Assembly (NCBI RefSeq): GCF_000469155.1
Contig: NZ_AWXE01000004.1
Location: forward strand, 558,001 to 622,000
Length of the DNA: 64,000 nt
Source of the DNA: Candidatus Micropelagos thuwalensis
Lineage (GTDB): Bacteria; Pseudomonadota; Alphaproteobacteria; RS24
Reading direction: 5' to 3'
Below, in pieces: positions 46,172 to 55,170 of this stretch. A model generated the notes under the pieces. The model saw only the letters and a program-made list of their open reading frames with translations. It ran no database searches and was not told where the DNA came from. Positions within the stretch are counted from its first letter, which is position 1. Each line of letters opens with the position of its first letter. Position numbers and translations under genes: made by a program.

Positions 46172-47437
46172 TTAGGTGTTCATTGAGTCGAAGAACTCGT
46201 CATTGGTTTTGGTTTGCTTGAGTTTATCGAGCAAGAACTCAATGGCATCTACCGTACCCATAGGATTAAGAATCCGACGTAACACGTAGATTTTCGAAAG
46301 CGTTTCTTTGTCAATGAGAAGCTCTTCTTTCCGTGTGCCGGATTTCATAATATCGATAGATGGGAAGACGCGCTTATCAGAAATTTTACGGTCCAGCACA
46401 ATCTCTGAGTTACCTGTACCTTTAAATTCTTCAAAAATGACTTCGTCCATCCGGCTACCAGTATCGATGAGTGCGGTTGAAATAATCGTCAGTGAACCAC
46501 CCTGTTCGATATTTCTAGCAGCACCGAAAAATCTTTTTGGTCTTTGCAGAGCATTCGCATCTACGCCGCCAGTTAAAACCTTACCTGAGGAGGGGACAAC
46601 CGTATTGTAAGCCCGACCAAGGCGGGTAATGCTATCAAGCAAAATAACAACATCACGCCCATGTTCAACGAGCCGTTTGGCTTTTTCGATAACCATTTCT
46701 GCCACCTGAACGTGGCGCGCCGCAGGCTCATCAAATGTCGAGGAGACCACCTCACCACTTACCGAACGTTGCATATCTGTCACTTCTTCCGGTCGTTCAT
46801 CAATCAGAAGTACAATGAGATAACACTCAGGGTGATTAGCGGCGATAGATTTGGCAATATTTTGAAGTAGAACTGTCTTACCGGTTCTCGGTGGCGCAAC
46901 GATAAGGGCTCGTTGGCCCTTTCCAAGGGGTGCGACAATGTCAATAATACGAGAGGAGCGGTCTTTTTCGGTGGGGTTGTCAAACTCCATTAAAATTCGC
47001 TCTTCAGGATATAGCGGGGTTAGATTGTCAAAATTAACTTTGTGACGAATTTTATCGGGGTCTTCAAAATTAATACTATTGACCTTTAATAAGGCAAAAT
47101 ATCTTTCCCCATCTTTAGGGCTGCGAATGTCACCTTCAACTGTATCGCCTGTGCGAAGAGAAAAACGCCTTATTTGAGATGGGCTTACATAAATGTCATC
47201 CGGACCGGGCAAATAATTCGCATCTGGCGAACGCAAGAACCCGAAACCATCTGGTAAAACCTCCACAACCCCCTCACCAATAATAAAAACACCTTGTTCT
47301 GCAAGTTCTTTCAGAATGGCAAACATCATGTCCTGTTTGCGCATTGTAGAAGCATTTTCAATATCGTTTTCTTCAGCCAATGCTAAAAGTTCTGTCGGGG
47401 ATTTAGACTTTAAGTCCTGAAGCTTAATTTGTTCCAT
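46172..47437 (-). CDS. rho: Transcription termination factor Rho
   Basis: A 421-residue hexameric RNA helicase, normal length. N-terminal RNA-binding OB domain ([20 protein letters not shown]), Walker A in [12 protein letters not shown], Walker B region [16 protein letters not shown], the Q-loop, and R-loop [13 protein letters not shown]. It ends transcripts at C-rich sites. Origin-proximal position next to hemJ and hemE is usual in the class. An inverted repeat lies in its leader (47476-47496). Confidence 0.98.
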   Translation of the reverse strand: MEQIKLQDLKSKSPTELLALAEENDIENASTMRKQDMMFAILKELAEQGVFIIGEGVVEVLPDGFGFLRSPDANYLPGPDDIYVSPSQIRRFSLRTGDTVEGDIRSPKDGERYFALLKVNSINFEDPDKIRHKVNFDNLTPLYPEERILMEFDNPTEKDRSSRIIDIVAPLGKGQRALIVAPPRTGKTVLLQNIAKSIAANHPECYLIVLLIDERPEEVTDMQRSVSGEVVSSTFDEPAARHVQVAEMVIEKAKRLVEHGRDVVILLDSITRLGRAYNTVVPSSGKVLTGGVDANALQRPKRFFGAARNIEQGGSLTIISTALIDTGSRMDEVIFEEFKGTGNSEIVLDRKISDKRVFPSIDIMKSGTRKEELLIDKETLSKIYVLRRILNPMGTVDAIEFLLDKLKQTKTNDEFFDSMNT

Positions 47438-47475
47438 AAGTTAACTCATTGTCGGGGGATTCTGTCGCCTATAAA

Positions 47476-47496
47476 ATTACCGATTAACCCGGTAAT
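47476..47496 (-). promoter_or_regulatory. Inverted repeat in the rho leader
   Basis: ATTACCG and CGGTAAT, separated by 7 bases, form a 7-bp stem about 40 bases upstream of the rho start codon. No T run follows. Rho is autoregulated by attenuation in E. coli; a similar role here is inference only. Confidence 0.25.
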
Positions 47497-47596
47497 GCTA
47501 TGCATCTGAAAACACACTGAGGGAACAGAAAAGAAGGTACATATTTATCATGCGCTTAAAACTTTAACAGTTCAAGCCTAAAGTGATCTCTAAACA

Positions 47597-48046
47597 TTAA
47601 AACGGTTTAACAATTACCATAATCACAATCAAAATCGTCAAAATTGGCGGTATCTCATTAATCATGCGAAAAAATTTACTGCTTTTAGGGGGAGTCTCGA
47701 GAAGAAACTTTTTACGCCATGACGACAACATACCGTGATAGGCAGATAAAACGACAACAGCAAATAATTTAATAGGTAACCAATAACCGGCACTCTCAAT
47801 TTGACCTGGAGAAAATAAAAGTAAAAGACCAAATATCCATGCGGCAATCATAGCCGGGTTTATGATTATGCGTATAAGATTGTACTCCATGCGCTCAAAA
47901 ACCTTAAAGGGTTCGTTATTTTCGATCGCTTCCGCGTGATAAACAAACAACCTCGGTAAATAATACATTCCCGCCATCCAGAACATGACAGAAATAAGGT
48001 GTAAAGAAAGTAACCATGTATATGAACCTGTTAGAATGTCAGCCAT
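47597..48046 (-). CDS. hemJ: Protoporphyrinogen oxidase HemJ
   Basis: A 149-residue membrane protein (UPF0093/HemJ) with four helices. SLHLISVMFWMAGMYYLPRLFVYHAEA contains the conserved histidine, and FERMEYNLIRIIINPAMIAAWIFG the lysine/arginine region of the family. HemJ oxidises protoporphyrinogen IX to protoporphyrin IX, a late haem step in many bacteria without HemG/HemY. Four bases downstream of hemE, so one haem operon. Confidence 0.9.
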   Translation of the reverse strand: MADILTGSYTWLLSLHLISVMFWMAGMYYLPRLFVYHAEAIENNEPFKVFERMEYNLIRIIINPAMIAAWIFGLLLLFSPGQIESAGYWLPIKLFAVVVLSAYHGMLSSWRKKFLLETPPKSSKFFRMINEIPPILTILIVIMVIVKPF

Positions 48047-48050
48047 ATAA

Positions 48051-49073
48051 TCATCCCTTATTTCGAATATAATCCACCAGTTCAGAAATATGATGCGGTG
48101 GTGTATATTGTTTTATCCCATGACCAAGATTGAAAATATGTCGCCGTCCTTTGGTCACTTCAATTATATCGTCAATTTGTGAAAACATATTTTGTCCACC
48201 ATCAATAAGACATAGCGGATCAAGGTTGCCTTGGCTCACAACTGTATCGGGTAAATCAGCTATGACAGATGAAAGGCGGATATCTTGATCAATACTTATC
48301 GCTTGAACACCAGTTTCAATGGCAAAATCAATATATCTATCTTTTGCACCCCTTGGAAATCCGATAATCGGAGTGGTTATTCCACGCGCACGCAAACCAT
48401 CAATGATTGATTTATTTGGTGCAATACAAAAACGATCAAAATCTTCTCCAATAAGACTGCCGGCCCAACTATCAAAAAGCTGAAGAACTTCTGCACCATG
48501 TTCGACCTGGGACGCTAGATAATCAATCGTAGCTTCAACAATCACATCCAATAAACCTTGAAAAGCAATAATATCATTTTGTTTTAAAGCATGAGCAGGC
48601 CCTTGGTCAGGAGTTCCCCTTCCGGCAATCATATATGTTGCAACTGTCCACGGTGATCCGGCAAAGCCGATAAGTGTTGTTTCCTCAGGGAGGCGTTGTT
48701 TCAGTAAAGAAACTGTTTCGTAAACTGGCTGCATTTGGTGTGATAGATTATCTAAAGACAATGTGTCGGGTGAACTTACTGGTTCAAGACGTGGACCTTC
48801 ACCTTCAACAAACCAGACCTTTTGACCCAGCGCATCAGGAATAAGAAGAATATCTGCAAAGAGAATAGATGCATCAAAAGCGTATTTACGAATAGGTTGA
48901 AGTGTCACTTCACAAGCAAGTTCTGGTGAATAGCAAAGATCTAAAAAACTCCCTGCTTGTTTCCTAACTTTTTTATATTCTGGTAAATATCGACCCGCTT
49001 GGCGCATAAGCCAGATTGGTGGCGACTTAGGACACTCTATATTATTAAAAACTGATAGGATTGTTTTTTGCAT
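48051..49073 (-). CDS. hemE: Uroporphyrinogen decarboxylase
   Basis: A 340-residue HemE, normal length. PPIWLMRQAGRYLPEYKKVR is the N-terminal signature with the substrate-binding Arg pair, and FAGSPWTVATYM and GFPRGAKDRY follow. It removes four carboxyls from uroporphyrinogen III to give coproporphyrinogen III in haem synthesis. Its start faces the predicted origin, the same arrangement as in Caulobacter. Confidence 0.97.
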   Translation of the reverse strand: MQKTILSVFNNIECPKSPPIWLMRQAGRYLPEYKKVRKQAGSFLDLCYSPELACEVTLQPIRKYAFDASILFADILLIPDALGQKVWFVEGEGPRLEPVSSPDTLSLDNLSHQMQPVYETVSLLKQRLPEETTLIGFAGSPWTVATYMIAGRGTPDQGPAHALKQNDIIAFQGLLDVIVEATIDYLASQVEHGAEVLQLFDSWAGSLIGEDFDRFCIAPNKSIIDGLRARGITTPIIGFPRGAKDRYIDFAIETGVQAISIDQDIRLSSVIADLPDTVVSQGNLDPLCLIDGGQNMFSQIDDIIEVTKGRRHIFNLGHGIKQYTPPHHISELVDYIRNKG

Positions 49074-49130
49074 ATTTGAGAACTTGTCGTGTTTTTACTG
49101 AAATTTAGCTCGGCGCTAATGTTATTTCCT

Positions 49131-49150
49131 TTTACTATATATATATAAAA
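49131..49150. other. AT-rich tract, possible DNA unwinding element
   Basis: A twenty-base tract with a single C, including alternating TA, 33 bases from the perfect DnaA box. Role as unwinding element is inference. Confidence 0.4.
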
Positions 49151-49182
49151 AGAAAGTAGATGTATTAGTGTCCCTGTTCTGC

Positions 49183-49191
49183 TGTGGATAA
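49183..49191 (-). other. DnaA box (perfect)
   Basis: TGTGGATAA, the reverse complement of the consensus TTATCCACA, inside the predicted origin. Confidence 0.8.
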
Positions 49192-49346
49192 TATGTTTTA
49201 CACATACTTATCAAGAGGGACGCGCTGCGCATAAATATTTCTTGAAAATTGGATGAGTGAGCAAGATATACACATTTTGTTCAGGCTTTTAATTTTATCT
49301 GCATAAACTCTGCTTAATTTTGACGTTTTAGGCGATATTAGGTGTG

Positions 49347-49355
49347 TGTGAATAA
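49347..49355 (-). other. DnaA box (one mismatch)
   Basis: TGTGAATAA, reverse complement of TTATTCACA, a frequent functional variant. Confidence 0.6.
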
Positions 49356-49518
49356 TGATAAAAACGGGGATAAATAAATCTGACAATAGTTCTATCAGTT
49401 TTCCCACTTATTCAGATTAGTTTAAGACGATTTATTAAACCATGCATAAATCATCCAACAAAATATCAAACATGGGTATAAAATTTCTTGGGTTTGTAAA
49501 ATAAGCCCCTTATCCTTG

Positions 49519-49527
49519 TTATTCACA
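49519..49527 (+). other. DnaA box (one mismatch)
   Basis: TTATTCACA on the plus strand, near the right end of the predicted origin. Confidence 0.6.
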
Positions 49528-49615
49528 TGATTCACAATTCCATTGAGGCGTGAACGGCATATGTCATTCTCAATTTTGGCGTTTAAGATGAGATATAAAT
49601 GAGAGAGAAAAAAGA

Positions 49616-50455
49616 ATGAATGAGTCCGAAAAGCTATTTCACTTATACTTGATATCTGACAGTACGGGCGAGACCATTAACGCTGTTGCCAAAGCAGTGT
49701 GCGCGCGTTTTGAGGGCGCGCGTGCGATTGAACATAGCTATGGGCTTATTCGTTCAAGCAAGCAGTTGGATAGAGCCCTGAAAGCTATAGAGTCCGCCCC
49801 GGGGCCAGTCTTATATAGTATTGTTCAACCGGAACTATCGTCTCGTCTTGAAGAGGCCTGCCAAAGTTTTGATATTCCCTGTATCTCAGTACTGGATCCG
49901 TTTGTGACTATTTTGGGGTCTTATTTAGGTGTTGGCTTGAGGGGTCAACCGGGGCGCCAAAACCCAATGAATAAGGAATATTTTGAGCGTATCGCGGCTT
50001 TAAATTATACAGTGTCGCATGATGATGGTCAGAACCAGCATGATTTAGAAGAGGCTGACATTGTCCTTGTTGGGGTCAGTCGTACATCTAAAACTCCGAC
50101 ATGTATGTATCTGGCTAATCGGGGTATCAAAGCGGCAAATGTGCCATTAGTGCCTGGCGTGAGCCCCACGGATGATTTGATGTCTCTGACCAAGCCGCTG
50201 GTTATTGGTTTGACGGCAAGCCCGGACCGTCTGGTGCAAATTAGAAAAAACCGACTTTTGTCTCTCAATGAAACTGGAGAGACAGACTATATCGACCCGA
50301 GCTATGTTAAAGAAGAAACAACTGAAGCAAGAAGGTTATTTGCGCGAAAAAACTGGCATGTCATAGATGTGACCCGACGCTCGATTGAAGAAACATCAGC
50401 AGAAATATTGAATATTTTTCAAAGCCGTGATGAGCAGGAAAAGGGCGCATTGTGA
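49616..50455 (+). CDS. PPDK/PEP synthase regulatory protein (DUF299)
   Basis: A 279-residue bifunctional kinase/pyrophosphorylase of the DUF299 family (RP001 homologue). LYLISDSTGETINAVAKA is the N-terminal signature, NYTVSHDDGQN follows, and GVSRTSKTPTCMYLANRGIKAANVPLVPG holds the P-loop-like segment. It switches pyruvate phosphate dikinase or PEP synthase by ADP-dependent phosphorylation of a threonine. First gene right of the origin; overlaps maf. Confidence 0.94.
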   Translation: MNESEKLFHLYLISDSTGETINAVAKAVCARFEGARAIEHSYGLIRSSKQLDRALKAIESAPGPVLYSIVQPELSSRLEEACQSFDIPCISVLDPFVTILGSYLGVGLRGQPGRQNPMNKEYFERIAALNYTVSHDDGQNQHDLEEADIVLVGVSRTSKTPTCMYLANRGIKAANVPLVPGVSPTDDLMSLTKPLVIGLTASPDRLVQIRKNRLLSLNETGETDYIDPSYVKEETTEARRLFARKNWHVIDVTRRSIEETSAEILNIFQSRDEQEKGAL

Positions 50456-51051
50456 TGGAGCGCAAGACACCAAAACTGGTGTTGGCTTCTGCAAGTGAAG
50501 TGCGCGCAACTATTCTTGGTGGTGCGGGCATAAATTTTGATATTTGCCCAAGCCAGGTTGATGAGGGCTTATTAAAAGGAACGCTCACCAGTGGCCCAGA
50601 CCTCGCGCTTGCTCTTGCTGCCGAAAAGGCCCGCGCCGTCGCAGCGAAATACCCTGACCATTTAGTGTTGGGCGCAGATCAAATATTGTCATGTGATGGC
50701 AAGTTGTTTGACAAGCCGCACGATATGGATGAGGCGCGCGGTAATCTATTATTTTTGCGTGGCAAGACGCACCAGCTAATCAACGGGATGGTGTTGGCAT
50801 TAAATGATGAGCTGATTTGGCAAAATACAACGACCGCGTCCTTAACGATGCGTAAATTCTCGGACGCTTTTTTGGACATGTATTTGTCGCGTGCCGGGTC
50901 AAGCATTTTATCATCTGTTGGCTGTTACCGTCTTGAGGCGGAGGGCAGTCAGTTGTTTGAAAAAATTGTCGGTGATTATTTCACCATATTAGGCCTTCCT
51001 CTTATACCTCTTTTGGGGGCTTTACGTGAGCACGGGGTGGCTGTGGTATGA
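50455..51051 (+). CDS. maf: Maf-like nucleotide pyrophosphatase
   Basis: A 198-residue Maf/YceF-type protein that hydrolyses noncanonical or modified NTPs. LVLASASEVRATIL is the N-terminal loop (family usually SxSPRR; here SEVR). The DQVDEG-like SQVDEG, AEKARAVA, LGADQIL (catalytic Asp) and KPHDMDEAR motifs are present. The ATG at 50455 overlaps the previous stop (TGATG); a GTG at 50452 is the alternative. Overlaps aroE at its end. Confidence 0.9.
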   Translation: MERKTPKLVLASASEVRATILGGAGINFDICPSQVDEGLLKGTLTSGPDLALALAAEKARAVAAKYPDHLVLGADQILSCDGKLFDKPHDMDEARGNLLFLRGKTHQLINGMVLALNDELIWQNTTTASLTMRKFSDAFLDMYLSRAGSSILSSVGCYRLEAEGSQLFEKIVGDYFTILGLPLIPLLGALREHGVAVV

Positions 51052-51938
51052 TGTCCGGTAAACTCGCTAATAGCGTTCAAGGCCCAGCAAAGGCGGGTAT
51101 TCTCGGTTGGCCTGTTACGCATTCGCGCTCTCCTTTAATTCATGGTTATTGGCTCAAAATGCACAACCTTGAGGGCAGTTATGAGAAATTGCTAGCCTCA
51201 CCTGAGGACTTTCAGGATGTTGTGATGGGTCTTATGGAGGCGGGTTATGCAGGAGCCAATGTTACTGTGCCCCATAAGGAGGCAGCTTATGCTCTGGCTG
51301 ATGTTGTTGATCCAAGTGCGTCACGATTAAGCGCTGCCAATTTATTGGTTTTTAAAGAAGGTGAGATACATGCCGCCAATACCGATGGCTATGGTTTTTT
51401 GCAGAGCTTGCATGAGGGGGCTGAAGACACAAATATCGAAAAAAAATGGTTGTCAAAACCTGCCGCCCTGTTGGGTGCGGGCGGTGCATCGCGCGCCATA
51501 ATTGGGGCGCTTGTTGATGCAGGTGTGCCCGAATTGCGGATTAGCAATCGGACGATGGAAAAAATCGAAAGCTTGGGTTTTCTTTGCGAGGGAACACAAA
51601 CCAAGATGACTGCTGTTCCATGGAACGACCGGGCGGCAATGTTGGATGGGTGCGGACTTTTGGTTAACACTACCACCCTCGGTATGTCAGGGCAGCCCTC
51701 GCTTGATATCTCGTTGGATAAGCTGCCGGATTTTGCGGCGGTGGTCGATATTGTCTATGCGCCGCTGGAAACATCTTTATTAAAGGTTGCCGCACAAAAA
51801 GGCCTGCGGACTGTTGACGGTCTTGGCATGCTCTTGCATCAGGCGGCGCCGAGCTTTGCCGCATGGTTTGGGGTTACGCCTGAAGTGACACCGGAATTGA
51901 GACAGCTTGTTATAAATAATCTCGAGGAGAAAAGCTGA
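51048..51938 (+). CDS. aroE: Shikimate dehydrogenase
   Basis: A 296-residue AroE. GWPVTHSRSPLIHGYW binds shikimate, NVTVPHKEAA carries the catalytic Lys, LGAGGASRAI binds NADP, and INRTMEK-like SNRTMEK follows. LVNTTTLGMSG and GLGMLLHQAAPSF complete the family set. It reduces 3-dehydroshikimate in aromatic amino-acid synthesis. Overlaps maf by four bases and coaE by one. Confidence 0.96.
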   Translation: MMSGKLANSVQGPAKAGILGWPVTHSRSPLIHGYWLKMHNLEGSYEKLLASPEDFQDVVMGLMEAGYAGANVTVPHKEAAYALADVVDPSASRLSAANLLVFKEGEIHAANTDGYGFLQSLHEGAEDTNIEKKWLSKPAALLGAGGASRAIIGALVDAGVPELRISNRTMEKIESLGFLCEGTQTKMTAVPWNDRAAMLDGCGLLVNTTTLGMSGQPSLDISLDKLPDFAAVVDIVYAPLETSLLKVAAQKGLRTVDGLGMLLHQAAPSFAAWFGVTPEVTPELRQLVINNLEEKS

Positions 51939-52567
51939 TGTTGCTGGTCGGCCTGACGGGCTCTATTGGGATGGGTAAATCTAAATCTGCTGAACTTTTC
52001 GAAGCTGAGGGTCTGCCAGTTTATGATGCTGATGCGTCGGTACATGCACTTTACGAAAAAGGCGGCGCGGCTGTTGCCCCTCTTTCTGAGCACTTTCCGG
52101 AAGCCATAAAAGATGGTGCCGTGGATCGGACGATATTGGGAAAGTTAGTGTTAAATGATGGTGAGATGTTGCAAAAACTTGAAAGTATTGTTCATCCGCT
52201 TGCGGGTAAAATGCAAAAAGATTTTCTTGAGACACAGGAAGCTGCCGGTAAAAAAGCAGTCATTCTAGATATTCCACTTTTACTTGAAAAAAAAGCTGAG
52301 GGTCTTGTTGACGTTGTGGTTGTTGTTAGCACGTCCCCCGAGGTGCAAAAACAACGTGTGCTTGACCGCCCGGGTATGACAGAAGAAAAGTTTCATTCCA
52401 TTTTAAGCAAGCAAATGCCGGATTCCGAGAAGCGTGAGAAGGCTGATTTTGTTGTGGATAGCACAATTTCTGTGGCAGACGCCCATAGGCAAATCAGGGA
52501 TATAATAAGCAGGCTTGATGATATACCAGCGCGGGCGTTGGCGGTCAGAAAGGCGCTAACGACATAG
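51938..52567 (+). CDS. coaE: Dephospho-CoA kinase
   Basis: A 209-residue P-loop kinase. GLTGSIGMGKS is Walker A, VYDADASVHALYEKGG the substrate loop, LESIVHPL and DIPLLLEKKAEGLVD follow, then the R-rich lid (QRVLDRPGM). It phosphorylates the ribose of dephospho-CoA in the last step of CoA synthesis. Coupled to aroE by one-base overlap. coaA lies 6.4 kb away in the same block. Confidence 0.96.
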   Translation: MLLVGLTGSIGMGKSKSAELFEAEGLPVYDADASVHALYEKGGAAVAPLSEHFPEAIKDGAVDRTILGKLVLNDGEMLQKLESIVHPLAGKMQKDFLETQEAAGKKAVILDIPLLLEKKAEGLVDVVVVVSTSPEVQKQRVLDRPGMTEEKFHSILSKQMPDSEKREKADFVVDSTISVADAHRQIRDIISRLDDIPARALAVRKALTT

Positions 52568-52594
52568 GCTTGCTAGTTTAACAGAACGGGTCAG

Positions 52595-53293
52595 ATGAGA
52601 GAAATTATCCTCGATACAGAAACCACCGGCATAAGCCCGGATGATGGTGATCGAATTGTCGAAATCGGCTGTCTTGAAGTTGAGCACCAAATGCCCACCG
52701 GAAGAACTTTTCAATGTTATCTCAATCCTGAGCGCCCAATGTCTCAGGGGGCGACGAACATAACAGGCATAAGTGATGCGTTTTTGCGTGATAAGCCAAA
52801 ATTTGCCGAGAAGGTTGATGATTTTCTCGCCTTCATCGGTGACAGCAAGTTGGTTATGCATAATGCCCCATTTGATATGGGGTTCTTAAATCATGAATTA
52901 GCCCTAATTGGCCGACCGGCGCTGGGTTATGATCGTGTTGTTGATACGTTGGAAATTGCGCGCACAAAATTTGCGGGTGCGAAAAACGATTTGAATTCAC
53001 TTTGCCGTAGATTTGGGGTCGACAATTCAGGGCGGGAAAAGCACGGCGCCTTACTGGATAGTGAACTGCTTGCCGAGGTTTATCTTGAGCTGAAGGGCGG
53101 TCGTCAGCCCGGGCTAATTTTTAAACAGGATCGGCTTGATTGCAATGATCAGGAAATAAAACAGCATACCGACACAGCGCGCCCGCGACGCCCGGAACCG
53201 CTTCCGTCTCGCCTCACGCAGGCGGAGGAAAGCGCGCATCAGGAATTTATAAAAAACCTGTCAGCGCCCTCAAAATGGCAGGCTACTGAATAA
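52595..53293 (+). CDS. dnaQ: DNA polymerase III subunit epsilon
   Basis: A 232-residue DEDDh proofreading exonuclease: ILDTETTGI (Exo I, Asp7 and Glu9), HNAPFDMGFLNHEL (Exo II) and HGALLDSELLAEVYLEL (Exo III, His and Asp). A C-terminal tail would bind the alpha subunit. The coaE-dnaQ-secB order is common in alphaproteobacteria. The ATG is 27 bases after coaE. Confidence 0.95.
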   Translation: MREIILDTETTGISPDDGDRIVEIGCLEVEHQMPTGRTFQCYLNPERPMSQGATNITGISDAFLRDKPKFAEKVDDFLAFIGDSKLVMHNAPFDMGFLNHELALIGRPALGYDRVVDTLEIARTKFAGAKNDLNSLCRRFGVDNSGREKHGALLDSELLAEVYLELKGGRQPGLIFKQDRLDCNDQEIKQHTDTARPRRPEPLPSRLTQAEESAHQEFIKNLSAPSKWQATE

Positions 53294-53304
53294 TTTAGAG
53301 CCGA

Positions 53305-53811
53305 CTAGTTTGGCTGAGTATTGGCCTCATTGCTCTCTTGCGCGCGCGCTTCACTCTGCTGATAAAGGCCGGCAAAATTAATCGGATCAAGCATGAGTGT
53401 TGGGTAGCCACTGTTTTGAGTGACATCGGCAATTATTTGGCGCGCAAAAGGAAACAGATGGCGCGGCGCTTCTATCAGGAGTGCCGGGCGCAATGCTTCT
53501 TGCGTGAGTCCGACGATTTTAAACACACCGGCATAAACTAGCTCGACAATAAAAAGTGTCGTCTCACCCGTTTTGGCCTCAACGCGAAAGTTCAATGTTA
53601 CTTCATGGGCGTCATCATGCAGGGGGGTTGTGCCGACATTTACCTGAACATCAATATTGGAACCTTCTTTGCTTTCAGCTGGCTTATTGGGGGCGTGGGG
53701 ATTCTCAAAAGATAAGTCTTTTACATATTGGCTGAGAACACTAAAGCTCGGCCCATCTGAGCTTGGATTTGCGGCAGGTTGGGGGGCGTCATTATTATCG
53801 TCGGCGGTCAT
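53305..53811 (-). CDS. secB: Protein-export chaperone SecB
   Basis: A 168-residue SecB. Landmarks: FSVLSQYVKDLSFENPHAP, VQVNVGT, VTLNFRVEAKTGETTLFIVELVYAGVFKI, LLIEAPRHLFPFARQIIADVTQNSGYPTLMLDPINFAGLY. The tetramer keeps preproteins unfolded for SecA. Normal length. Convergent with dnaQ, 11 bases between stops. Confidence 0.97.
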   Translation of the reverse strand: MTADDNNDAPQPAANPSSDGPSFSVLSQYVKDLSFENPHAPNKPAESKEGSNIDVQVNVGTTPLHDDAHEVTLNFRVEAKTGETTLFIVELVYAGVFKIVGLTQEALRPALLIEAPRHLFPFARQIIADVTQNSGYPTLMLDPINFAGLYQQSEARAQESNEANTQPN

Positions 53812-53859
53812 GGCGTCGTCCTTTAGTTTTAAAAATGCGCTTGAATATTTGAGTGATGC

Positions 53860-54354
53860 TTAACTTTCAGGGTCTTTTTTGTCAATCACGATATGTTGGG
53901 CGTCAATGACATCATCATCATTTGCTGGGGCGGGGTGAGCCCCACTATTTTGCGAGAATGCGCCGGAATAAAATTTTGCACTGAAATCCGAAGTGAATTC
54001 AGTCATTATGCTCCCGACAACGAAATCTAGAAGCAGAGACCTAACAGGCGGCAAGAGTAGCAGAAAACCAATACCGTCCGTAAAGAAGCCGGGGATAATG
54101 AGCATTAATCCTGCAAGTAAGACAAGAATGCCATGCGCCAACGCCTTAGCAGGGGGTTGGCCTTTGCTTATTTGAATTTGCGCATCTTTTAGAATAGATA
54201 AACCTTGATAGCGCACAAGCCCCACCCCGACCACTGCGGTGGCGATAATAAGTAGGATTGTTGCGCCGGCGCCGATATTGCTTCCGATGTCAATAAGAAG
54301 CGTAATTTCGACAATCGGTAATAAAATGAAAAAAACTAACAATAAAAAAGACAT
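53860..54354 (-). CDS. FxsA family membrane protein
   Basis: A 164-residue protein with three or four membrane helices: LVFFILLPIVEITLLIDIG (with the family's FxsA start), ATILLIIATAVVGVGLVRYQGL, and GILVLLAGLMLIIPGFFTDGIGFLLLLPPVR. In E. coli FxsA affects phage T7 exclusion; its normal role is unknown. Upstream of secB on the same strand, 48 bases apart, the usual order. Confidence 0.93.
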   Translation of the reverse strand: MSFLLLVFFILLPIVEITLLIDIGSNIGAGATILLIIATAVVGVGLVRYQGLSILKDAQIQISKGQPPAKALAHGILVLLAGLMLIIPGFFTDGIGFLLLLPPVRSLLLDFVVGSIMTEFTSDFSAKFYSGAFSQNSGAHPAPANDDDVIDAQHIVIDKKDPES

Positions 54355-54486
54355 AATTAACTTTTTCCTGTTTATTCAGAGATTAGCTTTACTATCTCTG
54401 CATGAGACAACTCACCACGGGTAAAATATCTCATTGTGTATGTTTTTCATGTAAGATGTCGAAATAAAGATTACAAGGAGTGTGTC

Positions 54487-55167
54487 ATAACTATCTTGAA
54501 CCTCATATTGCTGGTTTTTGTAATCGTCATTATCTGGCGGCTGAATGCTGTTTTGGGTACTGGCGGCGGCACCAACAATAAAAATAACGATACTTATGGT
54601 TTTGGTCTGGATGACAGGGATAAAAACCACAACAAAAACAGTCATAGCAGAGGCCAGCAGACAGAAGGCGGCCCTAGCCGCCCACCTTTGCGTGTGGTTG
54701 CCAATGGCGAGACTCCCAAAACTGCAGATGAACTAACAAAAATCCGCGGACTTGATCCGTCATTTGATGCGCGCTTATTTATAGAAAACGCGTCCACAGC
54801 CTATGAAATTATTCTCCGGTGCTTTTCTGAGCATGACCGCAAAACGCTCAAACCGCTTGTAAGTGCAGAGGTTTATCAAGGCTTTGATCAGGTTATGAAA
54901 TCGCGAGAGCAGGAGGGGCACACCCTGCGCACCGAAATTATTTCTGTGGATCGCGCTGAAATCGCTGATGTTGAGCTTGAAGGTAGCCTTGCCCGCATCA
55001 CAATCAATTTTGAGGTCTCGCTGGCTTCGGCGTTAACCGACAGTGCGGGAGAGCTGCTTGAGGGCGGACTGGAAAATATAAATAAAAATAATGATTTGTG
55101 GAGCTTTGAGCGCGATTTGAAGAAAAAAACCCCGATTTGGGTTTTGGTCGCCACCGAAAGTGTCTAG
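54487..55167 (+). CDS. Tim44/TimA-domain protein, possible AUA start
   Basis: A protein of about 226 residues with an N-terminal membrane helix (ILNLILLVFVIVIIWRLNAVLG) and a C-terminal Tim44-like domain (about 95-226: DELTKIRGLDPSFDARLFIENASTAYEIILRCF, DRKTLKPLVSAEVYQGFDQVM). Alphaproteobacterial homologues resemble mitochondrial Tim44 and face the periplasm or the membrane. An AAGGAG ribosome site lies six bases before an ATA codon where the family usually begins. The nearest conventional in-frame start is a GTG at 54436, which lacks a site and adds 17 residues. Confidence 0.85.
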   Translation: MTILNLILLVFVIVIIWRLNAVLGTGGGTNNKNNDTYGFGLDDRDKNHNKNSHSRGQQTEGGPSRPPLRVVANGETPKTADELTKIRGLDPSFDARLFIENASTAYEIILRCFSEHDRKTLKPLVSAEVYQGFDQVMKSREQEGHTLRTEIISVDRAEIADVELEGSLARITINFEVSLASALTDSAGELLEGGLENINKNNDLWSFERDLKKKTPIWVLVATESV

Positions 55168-55170
55168 ATT

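Larger units (their letters stand above)
49074..49615. other. Predicted chromosomal replication origin (oriC)
   Basis: A 542-base AT-rich non-coding gap between divergent hemE and the RP001/DUF299-type gene, the position of Caulobacter Cori and the Rickettsia origin. It contains one perfect DnaA box and two one-mismatch boxes, plus weaker ones, and an AT tract at 49131-49150 that could be the unwinding element. The parS sites lie 7-10 kb away. No ORF here looks coding. Confidence 0.82.

Noticed and set aside
49198-49407. Open frame inside the predicted origin (minus strand, 69 codons)
   Set aside because: No ribosome site, no recognisable protein, and it covers DnaA boxes; best explained as chance.
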